A DNA stretch of 64,000 nucleotides from Xestospongia bergquistia (lineage: Eukaryota; Porifera; Demospongiae; Haplosclerida; Petrosiidae). Within the stretch, counting starts at the first letter, position 1; every line of letters starts with the position of its first letter. The stretch covers positions 6,371,001 to 6,435,000 of the forward strand of contig OZ014411.1 in the NCBI GenBank assembly GCA_963965975.1. Direction: 5' to 3'. Made by a program: the position numbers and the translations under genes. A model generated the notes under the pieces. The model searched no databases. It had not been told where the DNA came from and saw only the letters and a program-made list of their open reading frames with translations. Positions 34,824 through 46,278 of the stretch are shown here, piece by piece.

Positions 34824-36193
34824 TCTATTTCCTTAGTATTCTTAGTGAGTAACCTATGGAGAGAGGAAAGAACATGGGCACATAATGGTATAAAACGATG
34901 ATAAAAATTTACAAAACCTAAAAACTCACGCAACTTGCGATTAGTGTGAGGTTGTGGATAGTCAATAAGAGTTTGTACTTTCTCAGGTAACGGACGTATA
35001 CCATGACAATCAACGAGATGTCCGAGAAAGGTGAGCTGTGGAACTCCAAGTTCACACTTGGAGGGGTTAATGACAATACCATGCTCTGTGAATCGTTGTA
35101 AGACTGTGCGTAAGTGTTCCTGATGTTCTTCTGGAGTAGCACTGGCAATAAGGACATCATCTATGTATGCATACGTGTTCGTAACACCGTGAAGAACTTG
35201 GTCAATAAATCGCTGAAATGATTGTGCTGAGTTACGTAGTCCGAATGGCATTCGAACAAATTCAAATAGTCCGAACGGGGTCATGATGGCTGTTTTAGGA
35301 ATGTCACTAGTTTCCACTGGTATCTGATGGTAAGCACGTACTAGGTCCAGCTTAGAAAAGATAGTAGAACCATGCAGGTTTGCTGTAAAGTCCTGTATGT
35401 GAGGAATGGGGTAGCGGTCTGGGGCTGTCTTGTTATTCAGGGCACGGTAGTCTCCACATGGGCGCCAGTCACCAGGTTCTTTCTTAGGGACCATATGGAG
35501 AGGAGAAGCCCAACTGCTAGAAGAGGGTCGGATTATTCCTAATTGCAACATGAGGTCGAATTTCTGATGAGCAATACGCATATGGTCTGGGGATAGACGA
35601 CGAGGAGAACAATGTACTGGAGGACCTTGAGTAGAGATATGATGAGTCACAGTATGCTTAATTGGGGTATTGTAATTATAAGGTTGGATGACTGAGGGAA
35701 ACTCCTGGAGGAGGGCTTGGTAAGTGTTCTGTGGTTGATTAGGCAGGAGTGTGGGCTGGAGGGAGGGCTGAGTAGAGGTAATCCCATTAACCTTTAAGGA
35801 GATCAGACTGTCTGTGAGACACCTCTTTCCCATGTCCACTAATAATCCATAATGTCTTAAGAAGTCTGCACCTAAAATTGGAGTTTTGACTTGTGCTATG
35901 AAAACCCAATGAAATACTCGACGTAATCCTAAGTCTAAAGTGAGAGAGCGTCTACCATAGGTAGTGATGGATGTGTTGTTCTCAGCTTGTAGCTGGAGAC
36001 TATCGGGTTGACGTAGTCGATCGTACTTAGAGGGAGGAATGATGCTGACTTCAGCACCTGTATCAATAAGAAAACGTAGTTTAGTTGAAGTGTCTGTAAT
36101 GTAAAATAAGCGACTAGAGATGAGGCCAGTGACACTTGTCGCCACTAGTGACTGGCCGGGTCGTTTCCCTGATAGCTGCATGGCTGTCTGCAC
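34724..36193 (-). CDS. Pol: protease and reverse transcriptase of gypsy element
   Basis: The frame opens with an aspartic protease containing [14 protein letters not shown] (catalytic DTG). The reverse transcriptase follows with [32 protein letters not shown] (catalytic D), and the YIDDVLIAS active site, then [17 protein letters not shown] and [14 protein letters not shown] in the thumb. All three catalytic motifs are intact. It lies in a different frame from gag. A frameshift near 34800 separates it from the RNase H frame. Confidence 0.9.
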   Translation of the reverse strand: MQTAMQLSGKRPGQSLVATSVTGLISSRLFYITDTSTKLRFLIDTGAEVSIIPPSKYDRLRQPDSLQLQAENNTSITTYGRRSLTLDLGLRRVFHWVFIAQVKTPILGADFLRHYGLLVDMGKRCLTDSLISLKVNGITSTQPSLQPTLLPNQPQNTYQALLQEFPSVIQPYNYNTPIKHTVTHHISTQGPPVHCSPRRLSPDHMRIAHQKFDLMLQLGIIRPSSSSWASPLHMVPKKEPGDWRPCGDYRALNNKTAPDRYPIPHIQDFTANLHGSTIFSKLDLVRAYHQIPVETSDIPKTAIMTPFGLFEFVRMPFGLRNSAQSFQRFIDQVLHGVTNTYAYIDDVLIASATPEEHQEHLRTVLQRFTEHGIVINPSKCELGVPQLTFLGHLVDCHGIRPLPEKVQTLIDYPQPHTNRKLREFLGFVNFYHRFIPLCAHVLSSLHRLLTKNTKEIEWTPDAVTAFHKIKEVLAEATLLNQLNQMLHYL

Positions 36194-36258
36194 TTCTTGG
36201 CAGCCTCACCAAACTGCTGATGATACCAACAGAGAGTAGGCTGGGTGGTTGTAGGATA

Positions 36259-36972
36259 TCATGATGGAGTGTGTGAACGTGGACGTCCTCGGGAGCGAGA
36301 CTGGCTTCGTCCACGGTAGGAAGAGTGAAAAAGTTTCTTGAGATGATCAATCTCTTCCCGAAGTTGAGATAATTCTGATTTGACTTCTGGAAGAATACTA
36401 ATTGGAGACACAGTGGGTTGAGATGCTGTTGACGTGAATTCAAGTATAGTGGCTTGTACTACCTTGTGTGCTAACTCAGCCAGTTTGGTCAGTGTCATCT
36501 TGTCTGTAGAGGCTAGTACCATCCTGACGTTAGGAGGAAGACGTTGTATGAAGAGTTCATGAAGGAATGATTGGTCGATAGTAGTGGCTTTGTCACCAAG
36601 AAGTTGTTGCATTCGTCTGAGAAGTTGAGATGGTTTACGGTCACCTAACTCCTCGGAATTGAGTAGCTGTTGAAGGTGCCTCTGTTCTGATGTGGCGGTT
36701 CGACCAATAAGGGCAGTCTTTAACTTGTCATAGGGGGTTGTGTCGGGTACTGTTAACACCAAGTCTCGTACCTCAGTAGCAAACTCTGGACTGAGAGAAG
36801 CGACTATGTATTCGTACTTCGTCTTTTGAGAGGTGATGTTTCTCGTCTGAAACTGTGCTTCGACCTGTGCGAACCATATCTGGGGGTCGGCAGGCCAAAA
36901 TGGAGGTATCTTGAGTGGCACAGAAGTAACTGAGGCGGTTGGTACTGGTTGATTTTCATCGCCGGTTGACAT
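36259..36972 (-). CDS. Gag protein of gypsy element
   Basis: The open frame extends upstream into the LTR, but the plausible start is the Met at 36972 (MSTGDENQPVP), giving about 237 residues. It contains PPFWPADPQIWFAQVEAQF and SQLLRRMQQLLG, typical of capsid proteins of this gypsy lineage, and ends in an arginine-serine-rich RGRSQSRSRGRPRS tract that can bind nucleic acid. A single stop (TGA) separates it from a [18 protein letters not shown] segment in the same frame, which precedes the pol frame. Confidence 0.85.
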   Translation of the reverse strand: MSTGDENQPVPTASVTSVPLKIPPFWPADPQIWFAQVEAQFQTRNITSQKTKYEYIVASLSPEFATEVRDLVLTVPDTTPYDKLKTALIGRTATSEQRHLQQLLNSEELGDRKPSQLLRRMQQLLGDKATTIDQSFLHELFIQRLPPNVRMVLASTDKMTLTKLAELAHKVVQATILEFTSTASQPTVSPISILPEVKSELSQLREEIDHLKKLFHSSYRGRSQSRSRGRPRSHTPS

Positions 36973-37001
36973 GTTCCTTGATTGAGCGACTGGGTCACCA
37001 A

Positions 37002-37214
37002 TATAGAGTATTGACAATAAATGTAAACTAACTCTATATTTAGAACACACAAACCAGAGAGAAAAAGAGAGAGAAACACATGAACACAACTGAATAACTA
37101 ACTGAAATAAAATTACAGAAAAACCACATTTATACATAGTCACTATTCTATATGGGCTTGAGGTTAAGTGAGGTGTGGCTGAATACGTGGGATGTAAATA
37201 CTACAGGACACTAT
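37002..37214 (-). repeat. 5' LTR of gypsy element
   Basis: This is the 213-bp partner of the LTR at 32707-32919. The differences I see are one near 37081, one near 37186 and one at the terminal base. Confidence 0.92.
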
Positions 37215-38010
37215 ATATTTGAGGGATTGCTGAAATTAAAAGACACAGGTGTGATATCCAACCTTGTTGTCGCTTCTGGAGGGGCATCCTTACCTTATTC
37301 CAGTACACAGAAATGTGGTATTCAATTCAAGGGAACACAGTGCAGTTGACTTCTGAAAGGAAAAACCTTCAGAGAACACAGTGCAGTTGACTTCCAAAAG
37401 GAAAAACTTTCAGAGAAAACTTCAGATAGCGCAACATCCCATGGTTACTAGAATGTTCATATAAAAGTACCTGGAAGATTTGGATCAGTAGTGAGATGAC
37501 ATCCAATAAATCAATATTGTTTTTATCAATGAAGTTGACTGACTTATTAACATTTTCTCACCTGGTCTACTTTGTTTAGCTAGGTGATTTGCCATGAAGG
37601 TAGCTCTCTCTGGTGAGATTTTAAGGCTAGGCAGGTCTGCTAAGTGACAAATCCTTTAAAAAAACTTCCCATCACTCCTACTCTTTATTCTGTGAGTACT
37701 CTTCAGGAGTATATATCAGATAAACCAATTCAGGGGTGAAGAACACCAGGATACTTTGTTGAGTACTATCGCCAGGTGGAATAATTCAATCTTGACAGAA
37801 GAAGGCATTGATACTTACACTTTTAAAGCTCATTCAATGAGAGGAGCCACAAACATGGCAGTAGCAATTGCTGGTATATCCTAGAAGTATTATATCAACA
37901 CAATCAGTTGGTACTATCTGTGGGTTCTAACCTGCAAATTTGAGAATCTCTCACCTTTACCACCCTTGGAATTGTTTCTTATGCATACACATATCTTCTT
38001 TAGATTACTT
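37215..38010 (+). mobile_element. DIRS/Ngaro-type retroelement, tyrosine recombinase part (right half)
   Basis: The sequence resumes the element interrupted at 32706. Near 37700-37880 it encodes TLQEYISDKP and, in one stretch, EGIDTYTFKAHSMRGATNMAV. This includes the H-x-x-R pair (His codon at 37831, Arg at 37840) typical of tyrosine recombinases. Frame changes and stops are present, so it is inactive. The element end beyond about 38010 is not evident. Confidence 0.65.
37333..37414 (+). repeat. 41-bp tandem duplication
   Basis: Two adjacent copies of a 41-bp unit beginning 'gaacacagtgcagttgactt' lie at 37333-37373 and 37374-37414 and differ at three positions. Confidence 0.85.
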
Positions 38011-41000
38011 TTCAAGGTCACCATAAAATAAAAGCCAATTTGGGAAGAGAAAGTTGGTGTCTTATATAAAAAGATCTTTGTTAGCTATTATACAATGTAT
38101 GTATCATTGTTTGGACATTTTGTTCTTGTTGTTGTTTAGACATTTTTGATGTTTTTTCACACTTAAGTGATTCATTTTAAAAATTGTTTTGTATAAGCAT
38201 AAGTACTGATAAGTAGCTGCTTAGAGTTAAAATAAAATAAATCCCATTGCATAGTTGATATGTTCAACCTCATCTTCCTCATATAGTTATTACAAATAGC
38301 TTCCACCTATACAGGCTTAGCCATTCTCCAAATTTAGCAAATCAGTGCAACCATTTAGGTTTGACCAGAAATCTATCTATACGCTTGTATCAACATGTAG
38401 TTACTTTGGTACTCATGAATACTACATGTTATAGCTTGTTTGTTCCATACTACATTACACAATTTGAAATCACTAGCTATCGATTGGAATTTCATGTTTA
38501 ACAATCTAGTCTTATAATTCAAGCTCCTGCCAGTCAACACATAAGGAGTGCTACAGTTGATCCAAAAGAAACTTGTATGCTAATTTTAAGAAATAGGTAC
38601 TTGTGATTGTGATTATGCAATTATAATGTTATTGAAGTAATTAAAAACAGACTGGAAGTAAGAATGAAAATTTCAGTAATTAATATTAAAAAGGCAACAG
38701 TCATCTAAGTATTTTCTCTTCCATCCATGAAGTGCGTATGACACCTTCTTAGGCTGTGACATGGGAGCAAATGATACAGACATCCTTCATACTCTTGTGA
38801 CTTGTTCAGCATGTATTTTTGGCACAAAACAGTATCATTTCTATTACATGACCTCAAATAAAAAAACATGCATTCACAGTGTGTATGAAGACCACATGAC
38901 AGAAAGGAACCAAGTTGATACTATCACTTTTGTTAGAAACAGGAAGAATCATTAACAACCAATATGATGACATAGAGTGACGTTGTATGAATAAAGACTT
39001 ATTCACAAATATAGTGACAATTGGCCAAAAACTGTTTATATCTTTGACATTCACCATTAAAACTTTTAAGCAGTATATTTTTGAATGTCAGTGTACCTAT
39101 CTCATCCCTTCTCTTGTTATGTAACTAGTATATTGTCATGTATTGATATTATTATATTAGATAAGTTGGAGTATCTTGGTGTTCATATAGCTGGTAAGAA
39201 ACTTTTCTTGATCCTAGCAGAACACACTCCCTTATTAAATTTGGATATGTATGGTCTGAAAATTAATAAACCTCATGGAACTATACCTCTGGGATAGTTT
39301 CAATGTCCTTATGGTGCAATATTAGTGATGCAGTTTATGTTATTTTTGTTTCCAAAGCACTCCTTTAACAAGTCCAATTATTTATTCAACGTTGTGTGTT
39401 AAATATAGAGACACAAGAACATACTAGCAACTTCATATCCTTTACCCTGCTGTGTTCTGGTGACAGAGAGATGACAATTGTATTTTCCTAAAAAACTACT
39501 ACCTTTGCAAACATAAAGCTGCGAACTTGATAATTCTGGTCTGTTAAAAGGTGAGGCAAACAGTCAGAATTGCAACTACATTTTAGGTTTGTGTTTTGAT
39601 AGCAAACTTTCTATATCAGCTGTAAGAATTTCACATGGCATAATGCATAAGGCTTTGTGCACTGATAGTTAGAACAGTAGGATACATTCCTTTATTCCCA
39701 CAGAAATTTGTAATTTGATAATTCATAAACAACTTGGAATTTTTATACATTAGAAGAATCTTTTTTGCCATTATACTGGAAGCTATGAGGTTAAAAGATA
39801 CCCTTTCTGTACGCTTGTCAATGCCATGCAGTGTTAATGGCAATATAAAAATGGCATTCTGATTGAAATTATAAACCAATTGCATTCACTCAAACTATAT
39901 GTTAACTTACTTTAAACAATACAAAACAGTTTCCCCCTATTATTGATAATATTTAAGTGATACGGAGCACGAATGGCAGATCCTAACTCCACAACCATTT
40001 CAAGTGGAGCAGACATAAGGAACAAGTGGCCATGTAAGTTTGCTATGCCCCCATAAGCCTTGAGAGACAGGTTGACACCTATCACTGGAAACATGGTAAT
40101 GAAAATGCAGGTGTTGGAGTACGTAGATTTCTAAAGCTAGTTCCATCAACACTGAGGGACATCTGGCATCTATTTGGCAGGCTCCTTGTTTGATCACAAG
40201 TAATTACAAACACATAGAGGAACTCAAATAGGTAGCTGCCCTTGTCGTGGGCTCCCAAGACATCAGTTGTTTGTAACACCACCTATAACTGGTGGCATGG
40301 CAGCTTCATCACTTTACATACCCAGACATGGGTATGACAGTACATCCTGTGTGGCATAGACATTGAGGTGAACACAATGCAAACTACTTTCAGGAAGGGA
40401 CACTCCTCATGATCAAGAGAGAGGTAGCTAAGGGCTGGATGAAAACTAATTTCATATCTTGGAAGTGCATAATTGCAATATGATGAGCTGGAAGCATAAC
40501 TGGTACAAGTTGCCAGAATGTTGGTCTTCAGTCATTGTAGCAATAAGGAGCTGTTAGCATACCAATTCATCATTACATAGAAAAGCATCATCCAGCTTTA
40601 CCATCTGGTTTTCTATCTCAGTTTCATGTCCTATTTAGCAAAGGAAGGAAGACAGTTTGGAGATATCTTGGTGTTTTAAAGATCCCTTTATGGACTCCCA
40701 GAGACTACTATCCCTGCATAGAGTATCTCCTGAGAGGTATAAAATTAATGCAAATGGAGCTAAGCATGAATGTTTGCCCTAGATTACACATCACTCCTTC
40801 TATTGTCTAGAATGAAAGGAGTGTGGAAGTTACTCCCACTTGAAATATAGAGAAGTACTCTTTTCAGCATTGTGTTGTGTGAGTTGCTTTGGTTTCTTGT
40901 GGAGTAGGGAGTTCACTTGAACTCCACAGCTTTTAATCCATCTTCAACCTCTTTCTAGCTGACTTGGCAGTAGACAATAATACTAGTATCAAGCCATCAT

Positions 41001-42370
41001 TGTTGAAGGCATCTAAGACAGACCGCTTCAGGCATAGTGCAATGCTCCTTGGCCCCTCTGTCCTGTGGATGTCCTTAGAATCTATGTCATGGTATGAGAG
41101 AACCGACAAAACCTCGTATATGTTTGACTATTACTCCCAAGTTCTGGCATCACCTCAGAAAGTAAACATTAAGTCTTTAGTGTTGCATGCTTAGTATTAA
41201 CACAAGTGGTTATACCTTTCGGTTGTTATCTATGCGTCTTTTGCTTTCTTGTGTTATTCTGTTCATTGGCAATTATGTCTTCAGTGTCCATATGACATGA
41301 AATGCTTTTGGAGGTATATATGCGTACCCATCCCCTAGGGAATATAAGGGATAAGCCAACACAGGAATTAAGGTAACCAACGTGGGTGCTAGCAGAATTG
41401 GTGGACAGGGAATCTTGAGTTTCATTTGCCCATTCTCAACTCTGTTGAAGATTTGCTTTGTGGAATGGCAACACTTTCCTGCTTTCAATTTGGTTTCCCT
41501 AACAAGCCCCATCAACTGACCACCCATTTCAAAATTCGGTCTTGAGCTGTATTTTGCCACACATGTGGTAAAGCTGAACAAGAATGAAAAATGATATGCA
41601 GTGGTAAGGAGGAGACGTTTCTGGAAAGATGCTATTAAAACTGTTGGTCGATTTCAGTACTGGATAAAAGAAAAAAAATTATCCACTTCTATTTTTGACA
41701 GTTAATAAAGGATCATGTCCAGTTTTTATAAGCAGACCCAAATCTAGATTTGCAGCCTAAGCCATCAATATTTAAAATTGGGAAGATTACAACTTATTGT
41801 TTTTGTCTAATTATGTTGTCATTAACAGTCATTTAGCCATTGACCATTTAAATTTAAGTCTTTGCATGAAACCACTATTGAACACTTTTGCTACAATATT
41901 CATCTAGAAATCTTGTTAGTACAGATCCGACCACAATAACAACACTTGCTACGTGTCTTGCTTGCCTTTCACACAGACAAGCCTTTTTCCCATGTATCTA
42001 GTTCTGCTTTCACCTAATGTCTTGGATTCATTGCTGAATCTGCATCAATTCCATTTATTTGACTAGCTCAATAGAGTGCTTAACTATTAAAATGATGGTC
42101 ATATCTCTTAACAACGATTTGAAGTCAACACACTCAGCCTTCTTTGAGTTTAGAACCAGGCTTGTAAATTTTGTATCGAAATTTCTTCTCTAGTTGAAAA
42201 TATGGATTTCTCTTGAGCTCTAAAGAGCATTCTGTTCAGACAGAGACTGCTTGACAACTGATCAGAGATGACATCTCTTCTGTTCCTAGTTTACATACAT
42301 TTACCATCATTGAATAGTGACAAGCCATCTATACTTTATACTCTCTGTGGATCTTCAACCCACACAAGAC
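38011..42370. other. Region without a recognised gene
   Basis: Scattered short open frames occur (for example plus 38761-38955, plus 39085-39297, plus 40964-41194, minus 41273-41581, and overlapping minus frames at 39912-40282). Some have coding-like composition, such as the minus 41273-41581 frame, but I recognise none of them. The composition around 40000-41600 is less AT-rich than the surroundings and may be a decayed mobile element. Confidence 0.4.
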
Positions 42371-42371
42371 T

Positions 42372-42640
42372 TTGGACTTTTCTAATAAGGCTTTGAGAAA
42401 AATAAAAGTAGCATTTTGTGTTGTGATTATGAAGGTGAATGGACAGCAAACAATCAGTGGAGAGCAATTTCTACTTGCTGAAGCTGGTGATAGAAACAAG
42501 ATCATCATATTCTCTACATCAGAAAATCTTAACTCTCTCGTCACATCTGACAATATCCTTGTGGATGGAAGATTCCACACTTGACCCAAGCATTTTATCA
42601 AAATATTCTTAATATGTGCAACACAATATAGTCACCATTT
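42372..42640 (+). pseudogene. Fragment resembling a MULE-type transposase
   Basis: The open stretch has GEQFLLAEAGDRNKIIIFST and ENLNSLVTSDNILVDGRFHT, followed after a stop by PKHFIKIFLICA. The pattern 'I-F-x-T-x-x-N-L ... x-D-G-x-F' followed by P-x-x-F resembles the start of the catalytic region of MULE-type transposases, where the Asp is catalytic. The fragment is short and the match is from memory of the family, so alternatives remain. Confidence 0.45.
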
Positions 42641-43789
42641 TCCTTCATTAAGATGCTTTATCAGAGCTTGGTAAGGAGAGGTACTAGTTATATACTCTGA
42701 GATACCTTCTTTCTTAAAGAATACATAACCTTTTCTGTTTTTTCCTTGCCTGATCTGTAGAATGGTGTGTACTAAGCAAGTTGTGACTGTGCATTAAATG
42801 GAACAAGTAGATGATGGTGTTTCTTTTACATTTTGGTTGGACATACATAAGAATTATTAACAAAATCATCTAAATTACTTACTGTGTCTGTTTCTATTTT
42901 TTCGAAGTCAACTTCTGGTTTAATTATGGTATATAGACCATCATGTTATGTTTGCACATTCTACATTCTGCTAGTCCCACGATATTTCTCCTTCTTTCAA
43001 CACCCACAATGCTTATCGCTACAGCTATTTTAACGATTCTTTTTTATCTCAGTAACATATGTATCTTTGTAATGCATGAGAAGGAAAGTATAAATATTGT
43101 TTAATGCTTTTTGGTTTGAAAACATGGTAGATAAAGGTTAGTTTCGTGAGTTGAATGAGTTGCCTTCAAAGTAACTGCCACACTAAACTGTTATTAGACT
43201 CCATTGAGTCTTTGATCTTAAAGTTGTCTGGGTTAAGTTTATGTAGGTACAATCATGTTTTTGTTATTGTCAGTATGTATGTAAAAAGTAACAGATAATC
43301 TTACAGTCATTAGACTACAGCTTCCAGGCTCATTAACATCTGATTCTACTGCTTATAAATCTTGAACCATTTTCTTCAATTGGTGTAGTGTCTAGTATTT
43401 CTGAAATGTTTGGTTGAGGCAGTTGAATTAACCTCTGCATGTGGTCAACATAACACTTCCAAATGTTATCACCTTCATCAGTGCCATTCAGTGGGTCCTT
43501 AATTCTAACATCCTATAACTATGACATCCAGTACAAATAAACAAATGATCAAGAAGGTTGGCATTGGAAAAGACCGTGACTGTAATTCCATTGAATGTTT
43601 CAAACTATCCTACTTGCATGAGGAACAGAAATTGATGGACCATGTAGTTAGTGAGGAGGCAATGATGACCATTCAAAAAACAAGACAAAAGGGTCCAAAA
43701 GTAATAGACACTGGGAAAACAATCAACATTAGCAAGCTTAGTTGTAAAATTTTAAGATGGAACAAGATACAATGAATCTACTGCATATC
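42641..43789. other. No recognised gene
   Basis: The stretch is AT-rich. One plus-strand open frame (43521-43775) lies directly upstream of a gypsy pol fragment and could be a rearranged part of it, but I do not recognise its product. Confidence 0.4.
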
Positions 43790-44254
43790 AACAGATACAA
43801 TTTGTCAGTGAGTATGCTGACAGATGACAGAAGGATTACAAGAAGCTTGAAAATTAGCTAAAGAAGAAATCAACAAGCTCAATTTAAACAGAAGACAAAT
43901 CATGATAAGAAAACTAAACAAGTTGCAGTATCAAATGGAGATTTGGTTAGAGTATTCATGCTTCCAAAGAAGACAGGACCAAGACAAAAAGTTGCATTAC
44001 CTTATCATGTAGAAGAAACTTATAAAACAAGTTTCAAAGTTGTAGATATAAGATGAAAAAGAGCTAGACCAATACAAATAGCTTGGAACAGATTATATCC
44101 CTATGTTGTGCCCGAAACAACTACGAGAGTCAGAAGTTAGAGAATACTCCATAGAGGAAGAAAGCCGACAAGAACATTGAAAAGGATGCTTATGTCCTAG
44201 GGGAAAACAAAAGGAAAGAGAGATCAAGGACGTCCTCACTTGAGAACGAGGAAG
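43790..44254 (+). pseudogene. C-terminal fragment of a Ty3/gypsy pol
   Basis: A plus-strand frame reads NHDKKTKQVAVSNGDLVRVF, then GPRQKVALPYHVEETYKTSF and IAWNRLYPYV. This is the post-integrase region of gypsy pol (DKK...GD.V.V...GP-K......P..V), which ends near the 3' LTR. Stops interrupt it. The upstream integrase core is not present. Confidence 0.65.
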
Positions 44255-44520
44255 TGTAATGACATGAGTTGAACACATGCATCATGTATTTATGTTTATT
44301 GATGTTACATATGGATCATGTAATTATGTTTGTTTATGTTATGTCTTACTTGTTTTTCCACGCATGACTCAACAGAAGGCAGGCCTCAACTTCCCTTGTT
44401 TATTGTTTGTTTTTCCATTGGCCTCTAAAAAGGCTCTGTAACTTTTATTAAAATAAGTCTTTAAAAGAGTCTTAAACAGTTATAGCAATAGAGGTCATCA
44501 CAAATTATAGACTCTTTGAA
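44255..44520 (+). repeat. Probable 3' LTR of the gypsy fragment
   Basis: The segment starts TGTAATGACATG directly after a purine-rich 'gaacgaggaag', the usual polypurine-tract arrangement, and follows the pol fragment. It has T-rich and pyrimidine-rich stretches like a promoter/terminator LTR. The right end is not sharply defined, and no second copy was found. Confidence 0.5.
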
Positions 44521-44556
44521 CTCACCGTGTCACTACCAGGGAAGTAGCCATGGTCG

Positions 44557-44811
44557 TTACAGATCTGCCTCCAGGAGGAGTCTCCTCTGTATGGCTTCCC
44601 TTCTGAGAGTGCAGATGAATAAGTAACTAATGGCTTTGTCCTTGAAGTTGCAATGTGTTGCTAGTCGTCTTAACTCAGTAGCATACTGTACAATTGACTC
44701 ATCAAACGACTGGTTCCATCTGTAGAAACGAAAGTGCTCCGTGATGAATACTTTCTTTAGGTCAAAGTGCCTTCTCAAATGTACAGTTCTTTCCTCCAAT
44801 AGCATTAACAA
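44557..44811 (-). pseudogene. Gag fragment of a gypsy-like element
   Basis: The minus-strand open frame encodes ERTVHLRRHFDLKK, then FRFYRWNQSFDESIVQYATE and LRRLATHCNFKDKAISYLF, ending RREAIQRRLLLEADL. The pattern 'F-x-x-x-x-Q-x-x-x-E-S-x-x-x-Y-x-x-x-L-R-x-L-A-x-x-C-x-F' is the C-terminal half of metazoan gypsy gag. It stands alone, without matching pol on the expected side. Confidence 0.7.
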
Positions 44812-46278
44812 ATATTGGGACTTTCATATTGTCCTCCATTTTGTTGACCTTAAAAGTGACATCCATTCACTCAAGATAGGCTGTGATACTTCACAGAAAA
44901 AACATGTAACTCTTTTACATAGCTAACCAAAGTCGATAAGGAATATGTACTCTATTTTGTATTTAAGCATGTGCACTATATACCAAGTAATACAACATAA
45001 TAGTCTTCTATTAATTTAACACATACTCTAGGTATGTTTCTCGAAGTAGGAAAATTTACATGGCAAATACATTTTAGGAAAATGTTTGTAATGAAAAAGT
45101 GGTTTAAGGGACAAAAAATGTCTAATCTAAGAGTGATTTATTAATTCACTGGACAACGTTTGAAGGTTCTGTGGTCAAAATCACAGACTCCCTTGTAATT
45201 AGGAGGTCTATCATTTTTAAGGTATAGGATAAGGTCTACTGCTGAGTGATCAAAGGGTTTTCGCTATGTAGAAGTCAGACAGACATTAGCATATTGTGAC
45301 TTTTAAATGAAAAATCAGAACATGAGGAAACATGGTATACAATCACCTTTGAACTAAGATCATATATGTATGGATGCCAGCCCAGCCCTGGCTGATTAAT
45401 TATCTTTGATTCAGAAGATTTGATGCTCAAGAACTAAATAAGAAACTTGACATGGAATGAAACTGTTTACTACTATAGATCATTAGCAAGTTAACCAAAA
45501 TATTTTCTACCAAAATTTGGAAACAATTCTGTAAGAACAAGTAATAGTTCTATATGTAAAGAACCAAGCAATGATGATTACCAGCAATTTTAATGACCCA
45601 CATTACTAGGACACGTTAGCTTTGACTCTCTTGTACCTAACTCAGACACTTGAAGAGGAACTGATTTCTGAAATAATTTCTTGTCTTGTTTAACTTGCTG
45701 ACAGTTCTGTCAGGAATGATTCCTATCCAAAACGTGTTGATGACATGATTACTTTTTTTGTAAAAGAGTAATTGGCCTTATGGTCACAGCATATTTTTGC
45801 TATGGTAATAGATGTTGTTATGGTGATAGTTACCATGGCAATAGGTTTATGACAACTCTAAAGTAATAAAGTAATTGTTGTTATGATGATTGTTATTACC
45901 ATTACTATTACAATTCCCATGTCATGCTAAAGTAATTGTTGTTATGGTAAAATTACATTATGAATTGAAATTATAATTCCATTTACAGGTGCAAAGAAGG
46001 AACATAACCCACTCATAGGTGGACATTTTAATTTTAATTCACTGATGTTGATGTCATGTTTGAGTTGTCTCGTCTCTACTTCGCCACTGCATGTGTTCAG
46101 TTAATTAATTACAAGATTACATCATAGTTACATCAATCACTTATAACATAAACATTGAATGAATATTCTACTGGAGATCTTTGTACTCTTTGACTATGTG
46201 AAGAGCACATTGTGGTTATAGACTATGAACAGGTGTTGAGTCTTCTTCCTCAATAAAGTTATAAAAAGCAGGAGTTTC
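44812..46278. other. AT-rich DNA without a recognised gene
   Basis: I see no coding region here. Between 45780 and 45960 there are imperfect repeats built on 'gttgttatgg' and 'taaagtaattgttgttat'. The stretch 46010-46260, next to the pol fragment on the right, could be its 3' LTR, but no second copy is visible. Confidence 0.4.

Larger units (their letters stand above)
32707..37214 (-). mobile_element. Ty3/gypsy LTR retrotransposon, nearly full length, inserted in a YR element
   Basis: The element is on the minus strand. LTRs are 37002-37214 (5') and 32707-32919 (3'), both 213 bp, and differ by about three bases by eye. They are flanked by a perfect 5-bp duplication ATATT (32702-32706 and 37215-37219). 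A primer binding site TGGTGACCCAGTC lies one base inside the 5' LTR, and a purine tract (GGTGGGGGAGT on the minus strand) precedes the 3' LTR. Gag, protease, reverse transcriptase, RNase H and integrase follow in the usual Ty3/gypsy order. Coding is broken by a few frameshifts and stops, so this copy is probably not autonomous as it stands, but low LTR divergence makes it a young insertion. Confidence 0.93.
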
